From: SKVR01 sp046291875 | GTDB lineage: Bacteria; Bacteroidota; Bacteroidia; Bacteroidales; UBA7960 | NCBI GenBank assembly: GCA_046291875.1 | Contig: JBKBSF010000003.1 | Location: 1-64,000, forward strand | Length of the DNA stretch: 64,000 nt | Direction of reading: 5' to 3' | Shown here: in pieces, positions 24,867 to 34,640 of the stretch | Numbering within the stretch: position 1 is the stretch's first letter | How the letters are laid out: each line of letters begins with the position of its first letter | Position numbers and translations under genes: made by a program | Notes under the pieces: model-generated | Told to the model about the DNA's origin: nothing | Seen by the model: only the letters and a program-made list of their open reading frames with translations | Database searches by the model: none

Positions 24867-26975
24867 TCAGCTGATTTTACTCCAGCTCTGGGAGTGTAAA
24901 AATTTTCTCCGAAGAGTTTGCACCATTATCTGGTTCTCTTCGCGGGTCAACCCCGGATCCTTATCCAGTATTTCCATTGCCTTTTGCCGGGCATAGCGAA
25001 GGATTTTTTCATCTTTTCCAAGGTCGGCAATCTTCAGATCGAGCAGTCCGCTTTGCTGGGTACCGTGGATATCGCCGGGGCCCCTGAGTTGCATATCGGT
25101 TTCGGCAATCACAAAACCATCGTTGGTATGGACCATGGTTTGCAGACGCTTGCGGGCATCGGCTGAAAGTTTGCTGCTGCTCATAAGAATGCACCACGAC
25201 TGGTCGGCTCCACGCCCTACCCTGCCCCTGAGCTGGTGCAACTGCGACAGACCAAACCGTTCGGCACTCTCTATAACCATTACGCTGGCATTGGGCACAT
25301 TGATACCCACTTCAATCACGGTGGTGGCCACCATAATCTGGGTTTCGCCCTTTACAAACCGCTGCATTTCGTAATCCTTATCAGCGGCTTTCATTTTTCC
25401 GTGCACAATGCTTACGGCATATCGGGGCAGGGGAAACTCGCGCACAATGCTTTCGTAGCCATCCTGCAGATCTTTCAGGTCGAGGGTTTCAGACTCCTGT
25501 ATCAGCGGATACACAACATACACCTGCCGGCCCAGCTCTATCTGCTGGCGCATAAAGCCAAATACTTTCAGCCGGTGGGAATCGTACTGGTGGAGGGTCT
25601 TGATGGGTTTTCTGCCCGGAGGCATTTCGTCAATCACCGACACATCCAGGTCGCCATACAGGGTCATGGCAAGGGTTCGGGGAATGGGAGTGGCTGTCAT
25701 GACCAGCACATGGGGGGGTGTGGTATTTTTCTTCCACAACCGGGCACGCTGGACCACACCAAAACGATGCTGCTCATCAATAACTACCATGCCCAGGTTG
25801 GCAAACACCACCGAATCTTCTATCAGGGCATGGGTGCCCACCAGAATATGCACACTACCACTCTGCAGCCCCTGGTCGATCTCTCTTCGGGCACTCTTAC
25901 GTGTAGTGCCGGTGAGCAATCTGATCTCTATACCCAACCCCTGCAGCAGCTCACTGATACTCTCGAAATGCTGGTTGGCCAGCACTTCGGTGGGCGCCAT
26001 AAGGCAAGCCTGGCATTGGTTGTCCAGGGCCATGAGCATCGTCAACACCGCCACGATGGTTTTTCCGCTGCCCACATCGCCCTGGAGCAACCGGTTCATC
26101 TGCTTGCCCGACAGGGTATCCTGGCGAATCTCCTTTACTACTTTCTTCTGGGCACCGGTGAGTTCAAAACGCAGGTTGTTGTGGTAAAAACCATTGAAAT
26201 ACTCCCCAATATTGCGAAAGAAATGCCCCTGCACCTCCCCTGAACGTACATGCTTGATTCGAAGCATATTGAGCTGGAGAAAGAACAACTCATCAAACTT
26301 CAGGCGCGCCTGGGCACGTTGCAGAGTAAGTGCATTTTCGGGAAAATGGATGTTGAAAAGAGCCTGACGCAAACTCAAAAGCCGGAGGTCTTCGCGCAGG
26401 TAGCCCGGCAGGGTTTCGTTGACATGATCCTTTACCAGGGGGAGCAATGTCCTGATGAGCTTGCTTATGCCTTTACTGTCGAGCCCTCTGGCTTTGAGCT
26501 TCTCGCCCGAATTGTAAACCGGTTGCATACTGGCCTGCTGATTGAGTGCGGCAGGGCTTACCGGCTCTGTTTCAGGGTGAGCGATGGAGAATTTGCTGCC
26601 AAAGCGGCTGGGCTTACCAAAAACGATATACTCCTGCCCGGGAAGAAATTTTCCTTTAAGCCATTTAAAACCGTTGAACCAGATCAGCTCAACCTGCATT
26701 CCCTGATCGTCGGTGAGCAGGGCGGTCATGCGGGTGGTGCGCTTTTGTCCATGAAGCTGTATCTGGCTGATCTGCCCCCTGATCTGCACATAAGGCATCT
26801 CTTCGGTAATCTCGCGGATTTTGTAAAACCGGCTGCGATCGATATATCGGAAAGGGTATAAATGCAGCAAGTCCTCATAGCAGAAGACCTGAAGCTCTTT
26901 GTTCAGCAATTCTGCCCTTTGAGGACCTACTCCCTTGAGATATTCGATGGGGGTTCTCAGAATTTCAGAAGACAT
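24867..26975 (-). CDS. recG: ATP-dependent DNA helicase RecG
   Basis: A 702-residue RecG helicase, which remodels stalled forks and branched DNA. The N-terminal wedge/OB region has PIEYLKGVGPQRAELLNKEL and the LYPFRYIDRS block. The helicase core follows: Walker A GDVGSGKT, APTEVLANQHF, the DEQH box in VIDEQHRFG, and ATPIPRTLAMT. The C-terminal motif VIEVGINVPNAS and the GRVGRGADQSWC stretch end the core. I start at ATG 26975 (MSSEILRTP) because the upstream 16 residues are hydrophobic and unlike the family. It lies downstream of the SiaB-like gene on the same strand, 83 bases apart. Confidence 0.95.
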   Translation of the reverse strand: MSSEILRTPIEYLKGVGPQRAELLNKELQVFCYEDLLHLYPFRYIDRSRFYKIREITEEMPYVQIRGQISQIQLHGQKRTTRMTALLTDDQGMQVELIWFNGFKWLKGKFLPGQEYIVFGKPSRFGSKFSIAHPETEPVSPAALNQQASMQPVYNSGEKLKARGLDSKGISKLIRTLLPLVKDHVNETLPGYLREDLRLLSLRQALFNIHFPENALTLQRAQARLKFDELFFLQLNMLRIKHVRSGEVQGHFFRNIGEYFNGFYHNNLRFELTGAQKKVVKEIRQDTLSGKQMNRLLQGDVGSGKTIVAVLTMLMALDNQCQACLMAPTEVLANQHFESISELLQGLGIEIRLLTGTTRKSARREIDQGLQSGSVHILVGTHALIEDSVVFANLGMVVIDEQHRFGVVQRARLWKKNTTPPHVLVMTATPIPRTLAMTLYGDLDVSVIDEMPPGRKPIKTLHQYDSHRLKVFGFMRQQIELGRQVYVVYPLIQESETLDLKDLQDGYESIVREFPLPRYAVSIVHGKMKAADKDYEMQRFVKGETQIMVATTVIEVGINVPNASVMVIESAERFGLSQLHQLRGRVGRGADQSWCILMSSSKLSADARKRLQTMVHTNDGFVIAETDMQLRGPGDIHGTQQSGLLDLKIADLGKDEKILRYARQKAMEILDKDPGLTREENQIMVQTLRRKFLHSQSWSKIS

Positions 26976-27058
26976 GCCAGCATTTGGATGGATGAAGGCA
27001 TAAAGATAGAAAATGATATGCAAACAAAAAACTCTTCTGAAAAAGCTGAGCTCCGATA

Positions 27059-27631
27059 CTATTCAGCAATCTTTTTGGCGTTGATCTCCACCTTGAGGAT
27101 AAAGAAATAGCTCTGCTCGTCGAGGGGAAGAAACTGATAAACCAGTTTGTTGCGGGTTCTTTTGGCAATTTCAATCAGCCCCAGACCGGCACCCCCTTTA
27201 TCAGAGATACGCCCTTCGGTGATTTGCTTCTTGTACATCTCCTTGAGCTGCTCGCGGCTGGCGGCATTCACCTCTTTGATGGCCTTCTCCAGATCAACCT
27301 TTTTGCTATGGGTTACCTTGTTGGAGGTGATGATATAATAGGTATCATCCTTCTTGCCAATCATAAACAAGCCTTTGCCAATATTATATCTGTCGGCAAT
27401 TTCATCGGAATGCTTTGCCATATTCTGCAGGGTTTCCACCATAACAGAATACACCTTACGGATGATGGATTTCTCCTCATCTTTGCGGTCCATGTCTTCC
27501 TCTGCCATGGAGGTAAACATTTTGGTAATTTGATGATGAAACTCTCCCAGGTAAACAATCGACATACCATTTTCCGACATTTCATCATACACATTCAGCA
27601 CTGACTTGATAAAGGCTACATTCAATTTCAT
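27059..27631 (-). CDS. SiaB-family (DUF6272) kinase-like protein
   Basis: A 190-residue protein of the SiaB/DUF6272 family. These have a degenerate HATPase fold that in known cases phosphorylates a SiaC-type antagonist in a partner-switching system. Visible elements: the helix NLLQ-type VETLQNMAKHSDEI (about 76-89), GKGLFMIGKKDDTYYIITSNKV (about 95-116, in pieces) and the ATP-lid-like GGAGLGLIEIAKRTRN (about 146-161). It lacks membrane segments. A SiaC-type partner is not seen nearby, which is common. It precedes recG on the minus strand. Confidence 0.8.
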   Translation of the reverse strand: MKLNVAFIKSVLNVYDEMSENGMSIVYLGEFHHQITKMFTSMAEEDMDRKDEEKSIIRKVYSVMVETLQNMAKHSDEIADRYNIGKGLFMIGKKDDTYYIITSNKVTHSKKVDLEKAIKEVNAASREQLKEMYKKQITEGRISDKGGAGLGLIEIAKRTRNKLVYQFLPLDEQSYFFILKVEINAKKIAE

Positions 27632-28245
27632 CCGTGAAAAGATTTTTGGGTTAATGTGTAATGGAACACTTTGTTTGCTTACTCACCATCGCCGGGCTAA
27701 GCTGCAGGGGTTGTTGCGTGGCATTTAAAGCATTCAGGTTCATTACGACAGAATTTGTTTTTAGGATTATGAATGGGGCGGGCATCAATGCGGAGATTCT
27801 CTGCCATTGGCCGGATCACTCATAATGGTGGTTTACAATAACAATTTTAAAAATTCCCCCCGTTGTTCGGGCTCAATTAACTATATATACGTAAGCTTTG
27901 GCGATAAAGGTTGCTAAATTATAAAAAAAAACAGAGGATAAATTACGTAAATCGCCTATTTATTAATCCTTTGCATCGATTTACTGATTTTGGATGCATC
28001 CCGGGTTTGTTCACCAGCGAACAATCCCTGTGCTGTAGCGGACAATCCTGAGACTTCTCTGCTTCAAAATCAACCCAGAATAAACATTTATCTTCCTGAT
28101 TTAATGTCGTTTTGCATGCACGGCACAATTTTGGTTAAAGGAGTTCGACCACAAAAACCCACATCCTGGTTTTGCTTTTCCCCGCTAACCCTGGCAGCAA
28201 AACCCGGAAATTACTCCATTATTAACCTAAAACTTTTTTTGCACA
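27632..28245. other. Long regulatory gap before the TonB-dependent receptor
   Basis: No gene is supported in this 614-base divergent gap. It has an AT-rich middle and the dyad described separately. It probably holds the promoters for the SiaB-like gene and the receptor. Confidence 0.5.
28007..28048. promoter_or_regulatory. Dyad TTGTTC-N6-GAACAA plus GCGGACA half-site
   Basis: A perfect 6+6 inverted repeat with a six-base spacer (28007-28024) is followed by CTGTAGCGGACAA. It sits about 200 bases before the TonB receptor start. The GCGGAC element also appears near 3138 and 6214. Operator function is inferred. Confidence 0.35.
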
Positions 28246-30603
28246 ATGCGAATTCATGTGAATTGCCTTTTCATGTTTTTTTTACTGAGCCTTTTCATGG
28301 TACAGGTAGCCCATCCTTCTCCTTCCGAAAGTGGCATCCGTACCGTTATCAAAGGGCAGATGCGCGATGCCCAAACGGGTGAGGACCTCATTGGCGCTAC
28401 CGTTTATGTGCGCGAGCTGGCCACCGGTGCCGTTTCCAACCTTTATGGCTTCTACAGCCTGAACATCCCTGCGGGGGAGTACACTCTGGTTTTTTCTTTT
28501 ATGGGCTATCAGAGCCAGGTGCACCAGGTCTCTCTCACCGAAACCATTGTACTGAATGTAGAGCTTGAACCCTCCTCACGCCAGCTGGCAGAGGTAGTAG
28601 TAACGGGCGAACGCCCCGACCAGAACGTGATCGACGTACGCATGAGCAGCAACAACCTGCGGATGGAAACTATAAAAACACTGCCCGCCTTCATGGGCGA
28701 AGTAGATGTAATGAAAAGCCTTATGCTGCTACCCGGGGTAAGCTCCGGAGGAGAAGGTTCCACAGGCCTTTTTGTAAGAGGTGGCAATGTGGACCAGAAC
28801 CTGATCCTGCTCGACGAAGCTACCGTTTACAATGCCTCGCACCTGATGGGGTTCTTCAGCGTTTTTAATCCCGATGCCATCAAAGATGTGCAGATCTACA
28901 AGGGGGGGATGCCTGCACACTACGGAGGAAGGCTTTCGTCGGTGGTCGATATCCGCATGAAAGAAGGAAACTCAAGAAGGTTTGCCGCCACAGGGGGCTA
29001 TGGAAATATCTCCAGCCGACTGACCGTGGAAGGACCCCTGCAGAGGAATGTAAGCAGCTTTATCCTTTCCGGACGCCGAACCTATGCCGATTTGTTCCTC
29101 CCCTTCTCTGCCGACACCAACCTGCGTAAGTCGCGCCTGTATTTTTACGATCTCAACGCCAAAGCAAACTACCGCTTCAACGACAAAAACCGTATCTTCT
29201 TCAGTGGCTATTTCGGAAGAGATGTATTGAAAGTGGCCGATGAGTTCAACATGGGGTGGGGCAACAGCACCGCCACCATGCGCTGGAACCATATCTTCAA
29301 CAGCCGGATTTTTTCTAACTTCACCCTTATCTATTCCAACTTCGACTACAACCTGGGGGCCAACTATGGTGTAAACTCATGGATATGGGATTCTCAGATC
29401 GAGAACTACTCTCTCAAGTCAGACTTCACCTTTTACCTTTCCCCCCGCAGTACAGTGCGCTTTGGCATGCAGAACCATTATCATCTTTTTCATCCCGGTG
29501 CTATACGGGGCAAGGGTGAGCAATCGGGTGTAAACGATTTTGCACTTCCGCGCAACCAGGCTCTCGAACATGCACTCTACCTGAGCAACGAGCAAACCAT
29601 TGGCAACCTGCTTACCCTGGAATACGGCATCCGTTACTCCCTGTTTCAGAACATGGGTAAAGCCACCGTATATGAGATCGATTCGCAATATGCTGTAACC
29701 GATACTCTGCATTATGAAAAGGGAGAGATCTACCACTACGATCATGGACTGGAGCCCCGCCTTGCCATGGTATACCGGTTGGGCGAGAGCCAGTCGGTAA
29801 AAGCCAGCTACAATCGTACCCGGCAATACCTGCAGCAAACCCAGACCACCACAACCGGCACACCAACCGATATATGGTTTCCTGCAAGCCCCAACATAAA
29901 GGCACAGATGGCCGACCAATGGGCGGCAGGCTATTTCCGCAATTTCTATGACAACACCTTCGAAACCTCCCTTGAGGTATATTACAAAACCATGGGCAAC
30001 CAGCTCGATTTCAGAGACCGGGCCGAAGTATTGCTCAACCCCCTGATGGAGGCCGATCTGCGCTCGGGCAAAGCCTGGTCGTATGGATTGGAGCTTATGC
30101 TCAGTAAAACACAAGGCGATTTTACCGGATGGTTCAGCTATACCCTCTCCAGGGCCTGGCAGCAGATAGAGGGCATCAACGATGGCAGAAAGTATCCTGC
30201 GGCCTTCGATCGCCCGCACGACCTGAGCATTGTTCTGGCCTACGACATAACATCACAATTGAATATTTCGGCCAACTGGGTATACCAAACCGGCAAACCC
30301 ACTACTTTGCCTGTGGGCCGCTACGAATACGGCGGAGTGATCATTCCGGTTTTTGCCGGTCGAAACGAGTCGCGCATGCCCGACTACCATCGCCTCGACC
30401 TGTCTATGACCTGGTACCGCAAACAAAAGCCAGGCAGAAACTGGCAGACCAACTGGAACCTCTCTGTATACAACGCCTATTTGCGCAAAAACGCCTTTCA
30501 GTACCAGTTCCGCCAAAACGAACAGAACCGCTACCAAACCGATGCTTATATGATCTACCTGTTCAGCATTGTACCGGCATTGACCTACAATTTTTCATTC
30601 TGA
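28246..30603 (+). CDS. TonB-dependent outer-membrane receptor with carboxypeptidase-like N-terminal domain
   Basis: A 785-residue outer-membrane receptor. It has a signal peptide (residues about 1-24), then a CarboxypepD_reg-like Ig fold (about 33-115: IKGQMRDAQTGEDLIGATVYVREL, a GFYSLNIPAGEYTL strand). The plug domain follows (about 120-230, with MLLPGVSSGGEGSTGLFVRGG and DEATVYNASHLMGFFSVFN). The rest is a beta-barrel with alternating residues, ending in ALTYNFSF with terminal Phe. No SusC-type signature was noted. It is followed by a DUF4249 lipoprotein gene (178 bases), a pairing frequent in Bacteroidota. The ligand is unknown. Confidence 0.85.
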   Translation: MRIHVNCLFMFFLLSLFMVQVAHPSPSESGIRTVIKGQMRDAQTGEDLIGATVYVRELATGAVSNLYGFYSLNIPAGEYTLVFSFMGYQSQVHQVSLTETIVLNVELEPSSRQLAEVVVTGERPDQNVIDVRMSSNNLRMETIKTLPAFMGEVDVMKSLMLLPGVSSGGEGSTGLFVRGGNVDQNLILLDEATVYNASHLMGFFSVFNPDAIKDVQIYKGGMPAHYGGRLSSVVDIRMKEGNSRRFAATGGYGNISSRLTVEGPLQRNVSSFILSGRRTYADLFLPFSADTNLRKSRLYFYDLNAKANYRFNDKNRIFFSGYFGRDVLKVADEFNMGWGNSTATMRWNHIFNSRIFSNFTLIYSNFDYNLGANYGVNSWIWDSQIENYSLKSDFTFYLSPRSTVRFGMQNHYHLFHPGAIRGKGEQSGVNDFALPRNQALEHALYLSNEQTIGNLLTLEYGIRYSLFQNMGKATVYEIDSQYAVTDTLHYEKGEIYHYDHGLEPRLAMVYRLGESQSVKASYNRTRQYLQQTQTTTTGTPTDIWFPASPNIKAQMADQWAAGYFRNFYDNTFETSLEVYYKTMGNQLDFRDRAEVLLNPLMEADLRSGKAWSYGLELMLSKTQGDFTGWFSYTLSRAWQQIEGINDGRKYPAAFDRPHDLSIVLAYDITSQLNISANWVYQTGKPTTLPVGRYEYGGVIIPVFAGRNESRMPDYHRLDLSMTWYRKQKPGRNWQTNWNLSVYNAYLRKNAFQYQFRQNEQNRYQTDAYMIYLFSIVPALTYNFSF

Positions 30604-30719
30604 TCCAAAAACCAATCCTCCAACCCGTTCCCAAAAAAATTTGAAACTTGCATGAGCACTGCGGCTAACAAAAAAAAGATGAACCGAAGCTCGACGCAGT
30701 CAAAATCAACATGCAAATC

Positions 30720-30737
30720 CCCCCGCAAAGGCGGGGC
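30720..30737. repeat. Short GC-rich hairpin between receptor and DUF4249 gene
   Basis: CCCCCGC and GCGGGG arms flank AAAG. It could modulate the level of the second gene or act as a weak processing site; there is no T run. Confidence 0.4.
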
Positions 30738-30780
30738 AGGCATACGACCAGTGAATTAACTAAATAATTTTCTAATGATT

Positions 30781-31602
30781 ATGAAATCCTTCAAACCCCT
30801 CTATACCACCTTGCTGCTTGCCATTTCTCTTTTGATGATGGCCTGTGAAGAAAAAATTGAACTGAAAGTGCCCGACCACCAGCTTTCGATCCTGGTGGTA
30901 GATGGCATGATCACCTCCGACACCACCACCCACCATGTATTTCTGAGCCTTACGGGCAGTTTCTACATGGATGAGATCACACCCCGGGTGAGCGGTGCCC
31001 AGGTAAGCATCAGCGACAATCTGGGCAATGTTTTCCCCCTCACAGAGGGCTCTCCGGGCATCTATCAGACCCAGCCCGATGTATATGGTCAGGTAGGTGT
31101 TACCTACACCCTGCACATTGTGCATGAGGGCAAAACCTACCAGGCTACCAGTACCATGAAGCGCAATGCACCCATCGATTCGCTTTCACAGCGCTGGGAT
31201 CCGATGCTGGAATATTACAGGATACTGCTCTACGGGCAGGAGCCGGCCGGTAAAGGCGATTGCTATATGTGGCACCTCTATCGCAATGGCGTCAGGGTTA
31301 CCTACAACATTGCCAAAGTAATGGTAACCGACGATAATTTTATCGATGGCAATTACATCAATGGTTTTGAAGTAGACTGGTGGGCCAACGATTTCAACTT
31401 CCAATCGGGCGACACCATTACAGTGGCCCAGCATAGCCTTACCCGCGAGGCTTATGATTTCATCCTGGCAGTTTTTACCGAGCACAACGGAGGCATGGGA
31501 GGCATGCGCCCCCCGGCCAACCTGCCCTCCAACATCAGCAATGGCGCCAAGGGTTTGTTTCATGCATCGGCGGTAAACTATGCTACCCGTGTGCTGGATT
31601 AA
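30781..31602 (+). CDS. DUF4249 lipoprotein
   Basis: A 273-residue lipoprotein: hydrophobic residues 8-19, lipobox LLMMAC, then EEKIELKVPDHQ. The conserved DUF4249 start (LSILVVDGMITSD, then HHVFLSLT) follows, with a strand-rich body and a C-terminal GLFHAS region. Family members are found downstream of TonB-dependent receptors and probably sit at the outer membrane; a role in ligand capture is inferred. ATG 30781 is chosen over an upstream ATT/ATG pair because it fits the signal sequence. Confidence 0.8.
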   Translation: MKSFKPLYTTLLLAISLLMMACEEKIELKVPDHQLSILVVDGMITSDTTTHHVFLSLTGSFYMDEITPRVSGAQVSISDNLGNVFPLTEGSPGIYQTQPDVYGQVGVTYTLHIVHEGKTYQATSTMKRNAPIDSLSQRWDPMLEYYRILLYGQEPAGKGDCYMWHLYRNGVRVTYNIAKVMVTDDNFIDGNYINGFEVDWWANDFNFQSGDTITVAQHSLTREAYDFILAVFTEHNGGMGGMRPPANLPSNISNGAKGLFHASAVNYATRVLD

Positions 31603-31757
31603 CGCACCCTGTGCAGCCAAAGATGCTTTTTGTTCAGATTTGTACTGGCAGCATTGCGGATAAGAGCAATACTATGGAACCCTTGAGCTCAAATTGAACT
31701 TTTCGCCCTGAAATACCATTTTATGTTTGCAAAATCCTTCAGCAGGATTTATTTTCC

Positions 31758-31765
31758 TAATTTTG
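31758..31765 (+). promoter_or_regulatory. TAnnTTTG-type -7 box before the polyprenyl synthase
   Basis: TAATTTTG lies 26 bases before the start codon. A TTTG occurs 32 bases upstream of it, which is further than the usual spacing, so only the -7 part is well supported. Confidence 0.4.
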
Positions 31766-31790
31766 CATACAGACAAACACAGTATTTCTG

Positions 31791-32762
31791 ATGAACCTCA
31801 ATGAGATCAAGGCTCCGGCAGATGCCCACATGAAAGAATTCGAACATCGGTTTCGCAATTCCATGAAAAGCAAGGTACCTCTGCTCGACAAAATCACCCG
31901 CTACATTGTAAAGCGCAAAGGCAAACAGATCAGACCCCTGTTCGTTTTCTTTACCGCCGGATTGTGTGGCGATATCAGCGAACGCACCTATCGTGCTGCA
32001 TCGCTCATAGAACTGCTGCATACAGCTACCCTTATACACGACGATGTGGTTGACGACTCCAACGAACGCAGAGGATTTTTCTCACTCAATGCCCTTTGGA
32101 AGAACAAAATATCGGTACTGGTAGGCGACTACCTGCTCTCGCGCGGATTGCTGCTGGCCCTTGACAACGACGACTTCGACCTGCTGAAGATTGTTTCGCG
32201 TTCGGTAAAACAAATGAGCGAAGGCGAACTGCTCCAGCTGGAAAAAGCCCGCAACCTCGACATCAGGGAGGATATTTACTTTGAGATTATCCGTAAAAAA
32301 ACCGCTTCACTCATTGCTTCCTGCTTCGAGAGTGGTGCGGCTTCAGCTGGCGCCTCCAGCGAGATACAGGAAAAAATGCGACTGATGGGCGAATACACCG
32401 GTATTGCCTTCCAGATCAAAGACGATCTGCTGGATTTCAACAATGGTAAGAACACCGGCAAACCTACCGGAGGCGATATCAAGGAACGTAAAATGACACT
32501 GCCCCTGATCTATTTGCTGGAGCAGTCATCGTACCTTGAAAAGCGCAAAATCATCAACATCGTGAAAAACCATAACCAGGACCCCGATAAGGTGGCCCTG
32601 CTTATGGATTGGGTAAACCGAAGCGGAGGTATTGACTATGCCCGTCAGAAGATGGAAGAAAACCTGCAGAAGGCTTTCCACATTCTCGATACCCTGCCCG
32701 ATAACCCCTGGCGCAAATCACTCCGCGACCTGGTGCAATTTACCATTGACAGGGAAAACTGA
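31791..32762 (+). CDS. Polyprenyl diphosphate synthase
   Basis: A 323-residue trans-isoprenyl diphosphate synthase that extends farnesyl/geranylgeranyl chains for quinone or other lipids. The first Asp-rich motif DDVVDD lies at residues 84-89 in HTATLIHDDVVDD; the second is KDDLLDF at about 209-215. The GKQIRP motif (45-50) and KPTGGDIKERKMTLPLI (about 223-240) are also present. Chain length cannot be set with certainty; the residues before the first motif suggest a long product. It could supply the UbiA enzyme at 14895. It converges with the gene at 32809. Confidence 0.9.
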   Translation: MNLNEIKAPADAHMKEFEHRFRNSMKSKVPLLDKITRYIVKRKGKQIRPLFVFFTAGLCGDISERTYRAASLIELLHTATLIHDDVVDDSNERRGFFSLNALWKNKISVLVGDYLLSRGLLLALDNDDFDLLKIVSRSVKQMSEGELLQLEKARNLDIREDIYFEIIRKKTASLIASCFESGAASAGASSEIQEKMRLMGEYTGIAFQIKDDLLDFNNGKNTGKPTGGDIKERKMTLPLIYLLEQSSYLEKRKIINIVKNHNQDPDKVALLMDWVNRSGGIDYARQKMEENLQKAFHILDTLPDNPWRKSLRDLVQFTIDREN

Positions 32763-32808
32763 GTTGCCGATCCTTGCCCTACCTCAACACCTAACAGTTG
32801 ACTGCGGG

Positions 32809-33621
32809 TTAAAATCTGAAGGAAAGCCCCAGGCCCCACTGCCAATAAGAGTGCCCTGTCAATCCGGTACCCCAAAAGGTGTCTATCTGTATGTCAGGGG
32901 AAATCAGATACATTACTCCAGCATTGATGTGATGTGTATTCGGAAGGTTCGCCTCATCAAATTCTGAATAATACTCCAGGTATAAGCTGAGGTTGTGCAA
33001 GGTTGCCGCCTCAAGACCCACGGCAAATGCAGAATAGTTCTCATTCGCATCCCAAAAGCCCAGATAAACTGATCCAAAGATATCCAACCAGGAGTTTATA
33101 CCATAATCACCGAGAAAACCGATATAGGGAAAAAAGGTAGTAAGGTCGTCGGACCTTTGAAACATCAGGTTGCCCAGCAAAGACAAATTCCCGTCTACAT
33201 GCCTCAGGAGGCTCAACTTAGCCCCTACTCCATAATATGAAAAATCATAGAGTTTTTTATCCAACAACCCCACGCCACTCCACTCCAGGTTCAGCTCAAG
33301 TTTGGGCAGGACACCAAACCGGATATTGGTCTGGGGGAAAAATATCATACTGAACGGTATGCTGAGATCGTACCGGGTGTATTCATAACCCAGTTCAACA
33401 TAAACTCCACCCGGATTAACGATATAAGTACCCGTGCTGAAGCCCGGTCGGTCAGGCACAAAGGGATTTTCTGACAACCCATCATAAGAGGCAAGAAAAA
33501 GCAACAAGATGCCCAAAAGCAATGCGCCAGGCCTAAAAAAAGTCCTTTCGAAAAGGAAGCAGAACCACCGAACCACAACATAGAGAAATATTTTGTTTTT
33601 TACTTTGATAGTTACACCCAT
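32809..33621 (-). CDS. Outer-membrane beta-barrel protein, phenol MetA-type transporter-like
   Basis: A 270-residue protein, strand-rich with alternating aromatic residues and a terminal Phe (WGLGLSFRF), typical of a 10-14-strand outer-membrane barrel. The stretch FVPDRPGFSTGTYIVNPGG (about 53-71) is the start pattern of the Phenol_MetA_deg-type transporter family. A hydrophobic segment (about 33-45) is the likely signal. The first 30 residues (MGVTIKVKNKIFL) are unusually long before it, so the true start could be further in. It is monocistronic and lies at the left margin of the accessory block. Confidence 0.65.
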   Translation of the reverse strand: MGVTIKVKNKIFLYVVVRWFCFLFERTFFRPGALLLGILLLFLASYDGLSENPFVPDRPGFSTGTYIVNPGGVYVELGYEYTRYDLSIPFSMIFFPQTNIRFGVLPKLELNLEWSGVGLLDKKLYDFSYYGVGAKLSLLRHVDGNLSLLGNLMFQRSDDLTTFFPYIGFLGDYGINSWLDIFGSVYLGFWDANENYSAFAVGLEAATLHNLSLYLEYYSEFDEANLPNTHHINAGVMYLISPDIQIDTFWGTGLTGHSYWQWGLGLSFRF

Positions 33622-33982
33622 GCACTCTCATGGGTTAGATGGATAAAAATATAAAAAATTAAGACATGCAACAACGCGTTGCAAAAACCGCCTTATTCAT
33701 TTTATATGAGGAACCCGGTACTAAAATAAGTTTCAACCTGAACAAAAGCCTATGGCTGATTGAAAAAACAATATGCTGCTAAGGAGGAATGCCAGTATAT
33801 CTGCACAGCTTTGCAGGCAAGCAGGGTTATTCATAAAATATATTGATTCTAAATTGCGATGTGTGCAGATTTAGCTATGAAGAATAAAGAAATGTGGGGT
33901 ATATTTGGGGATAGAATTTGGTTGTGGCCAATAAAAGAAGACTTCTGTAGAGTAAAAAATTAAACCCTTTAAACAGTTGATT
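33622..33982. other. Gap at the left margin of the accessory block
   Basis: No gene is supported. A TGCAAC/GTTGCA hairpin lies near 33666, and leader repeat D1 covers 33811-33930. Confidence 0.5.
33811..33930 (+). repeat. Leader repeat D1
   Basis: This 120-base stretch aligns without gaps to 37451-37570 (about 80% identity by eye). Both begin TTGCAGGCAA and share AAATTGCGAT and AATGTGGG. Both contain TATATTTG, a match to the Bacteroidota -7 box, at the same place (33900-33907 here), 76 bases before the start of the next gene. It precedes the small lipoprotein gene. Confidence 0.75.
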
Positions 33983-34351
33983 ATGAAACATCTTGCATTC
34001 AAATTCGGACTAATATTTACAATGATTTTGTTAATATCCTGTGACGGTGAAGCAGGACTGGACGGAACCGTAAAGGATAGCAAAACAGGTGAGAAGATTG
34101 CAGATGTCAAGATTGAGATGACTTCATATTATAAAACGATTAATACAATGACAGATTCATCTGGAGCTTTTTATGCATCGCATGGATACAATTGTGGAAT
34201 TAAAAAATGTGATGATAGTTTTACAATAAAATTTGAAAAAGAAGGATATGAGAAACTTGAACTTGACGAAAATTATCGTTCCAAGACAGATTATGTAGAG
34301 ATTGTTGGCTATAATACAATTATTAAACTCACCCGACTTGAGAGCGAATAA
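33983..34351 (+). CDS. Small lipoprotein with carboxypeptidase-regulatory-like domain
   Basis: A 122-residue predicted lipoprotein. Hydrophobic residues 8-17 end in the lipobox LLISC, followed by DGEAG. The mature part resembles a single CarboxypepD_reg-like Ig domain (LDGTVKDSKTGEKIADVKIEM, then TDSSGAFYAS). Two cysteines in YNCGIKKCDD may form a disulphide. The surrounding base composition is AT-rich compared with the genes to the left. It follows repeat D1 and is followed by structured repeat A. Specific role unknown. Confidence 0.65.
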   Translation: MKHLAFKFGLIFTMILLISCDGEAGLDGTVKDSKTGEKIADVKIEMTSYYKTINTMTDSSGAFYASHGYNCGIKKCDDSFTIKFEKEGYEKLELDENYRSKTDYVEIVGYNTIIKLTRLESE

Positions 34352-34430
34352 TACTCGTCTATTGTGGATTGACAATTTGCTGAACTTTAAATAATGTATA
34401 AAACAATTGAAATACAACAATTTACCGGCC

Positions 34431-34606
34431 ACAACGTGGTATAGCCAACAATAGCGGGGCTTGGTGGTAGTTGTATCCCGCAGCTGCGGGACTGCTCCGC
34501 GTGGGCTTTTACAGTCCCGCGCTTGCTGGAAAGCCCGCAATGCCCTCGTGGAGCGAAGCGGAATAAATCCGTCACGTTAGGGATAACGAGATGGCCATAC
34601 CATGAA
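34431..34606 (+). repeat. Structured intergenic repeat, copy A
   Basis: About 175 bases starting with TGGTATAGCC and ending with GGCCATACCA, an imperfect 10-11 bp terminal inverted repeat. Inside are CCCGCAGCTGCGGG (34477-34490) and a large hairpin (GCTCC..GGGCTTT pairing with AAAGCCC..GGAGC). It shares a nearly 80-base block with copy B and its start with copies B and C. It lies right after one gene and ends at the next. Near its right end is ACGTTAGGG. Confidence 0.75.
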
Positions 34607-34640
34607 CGCCGGCACCAATGCATACAGAACCGACAACACT

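Noticed and set aside
34602..34640. Upstream ATG as the start of the five-TM protein
   Set aside because: It lies inside repeat A and adds 13 residues unlike the rest; ATG 34641 fits better.
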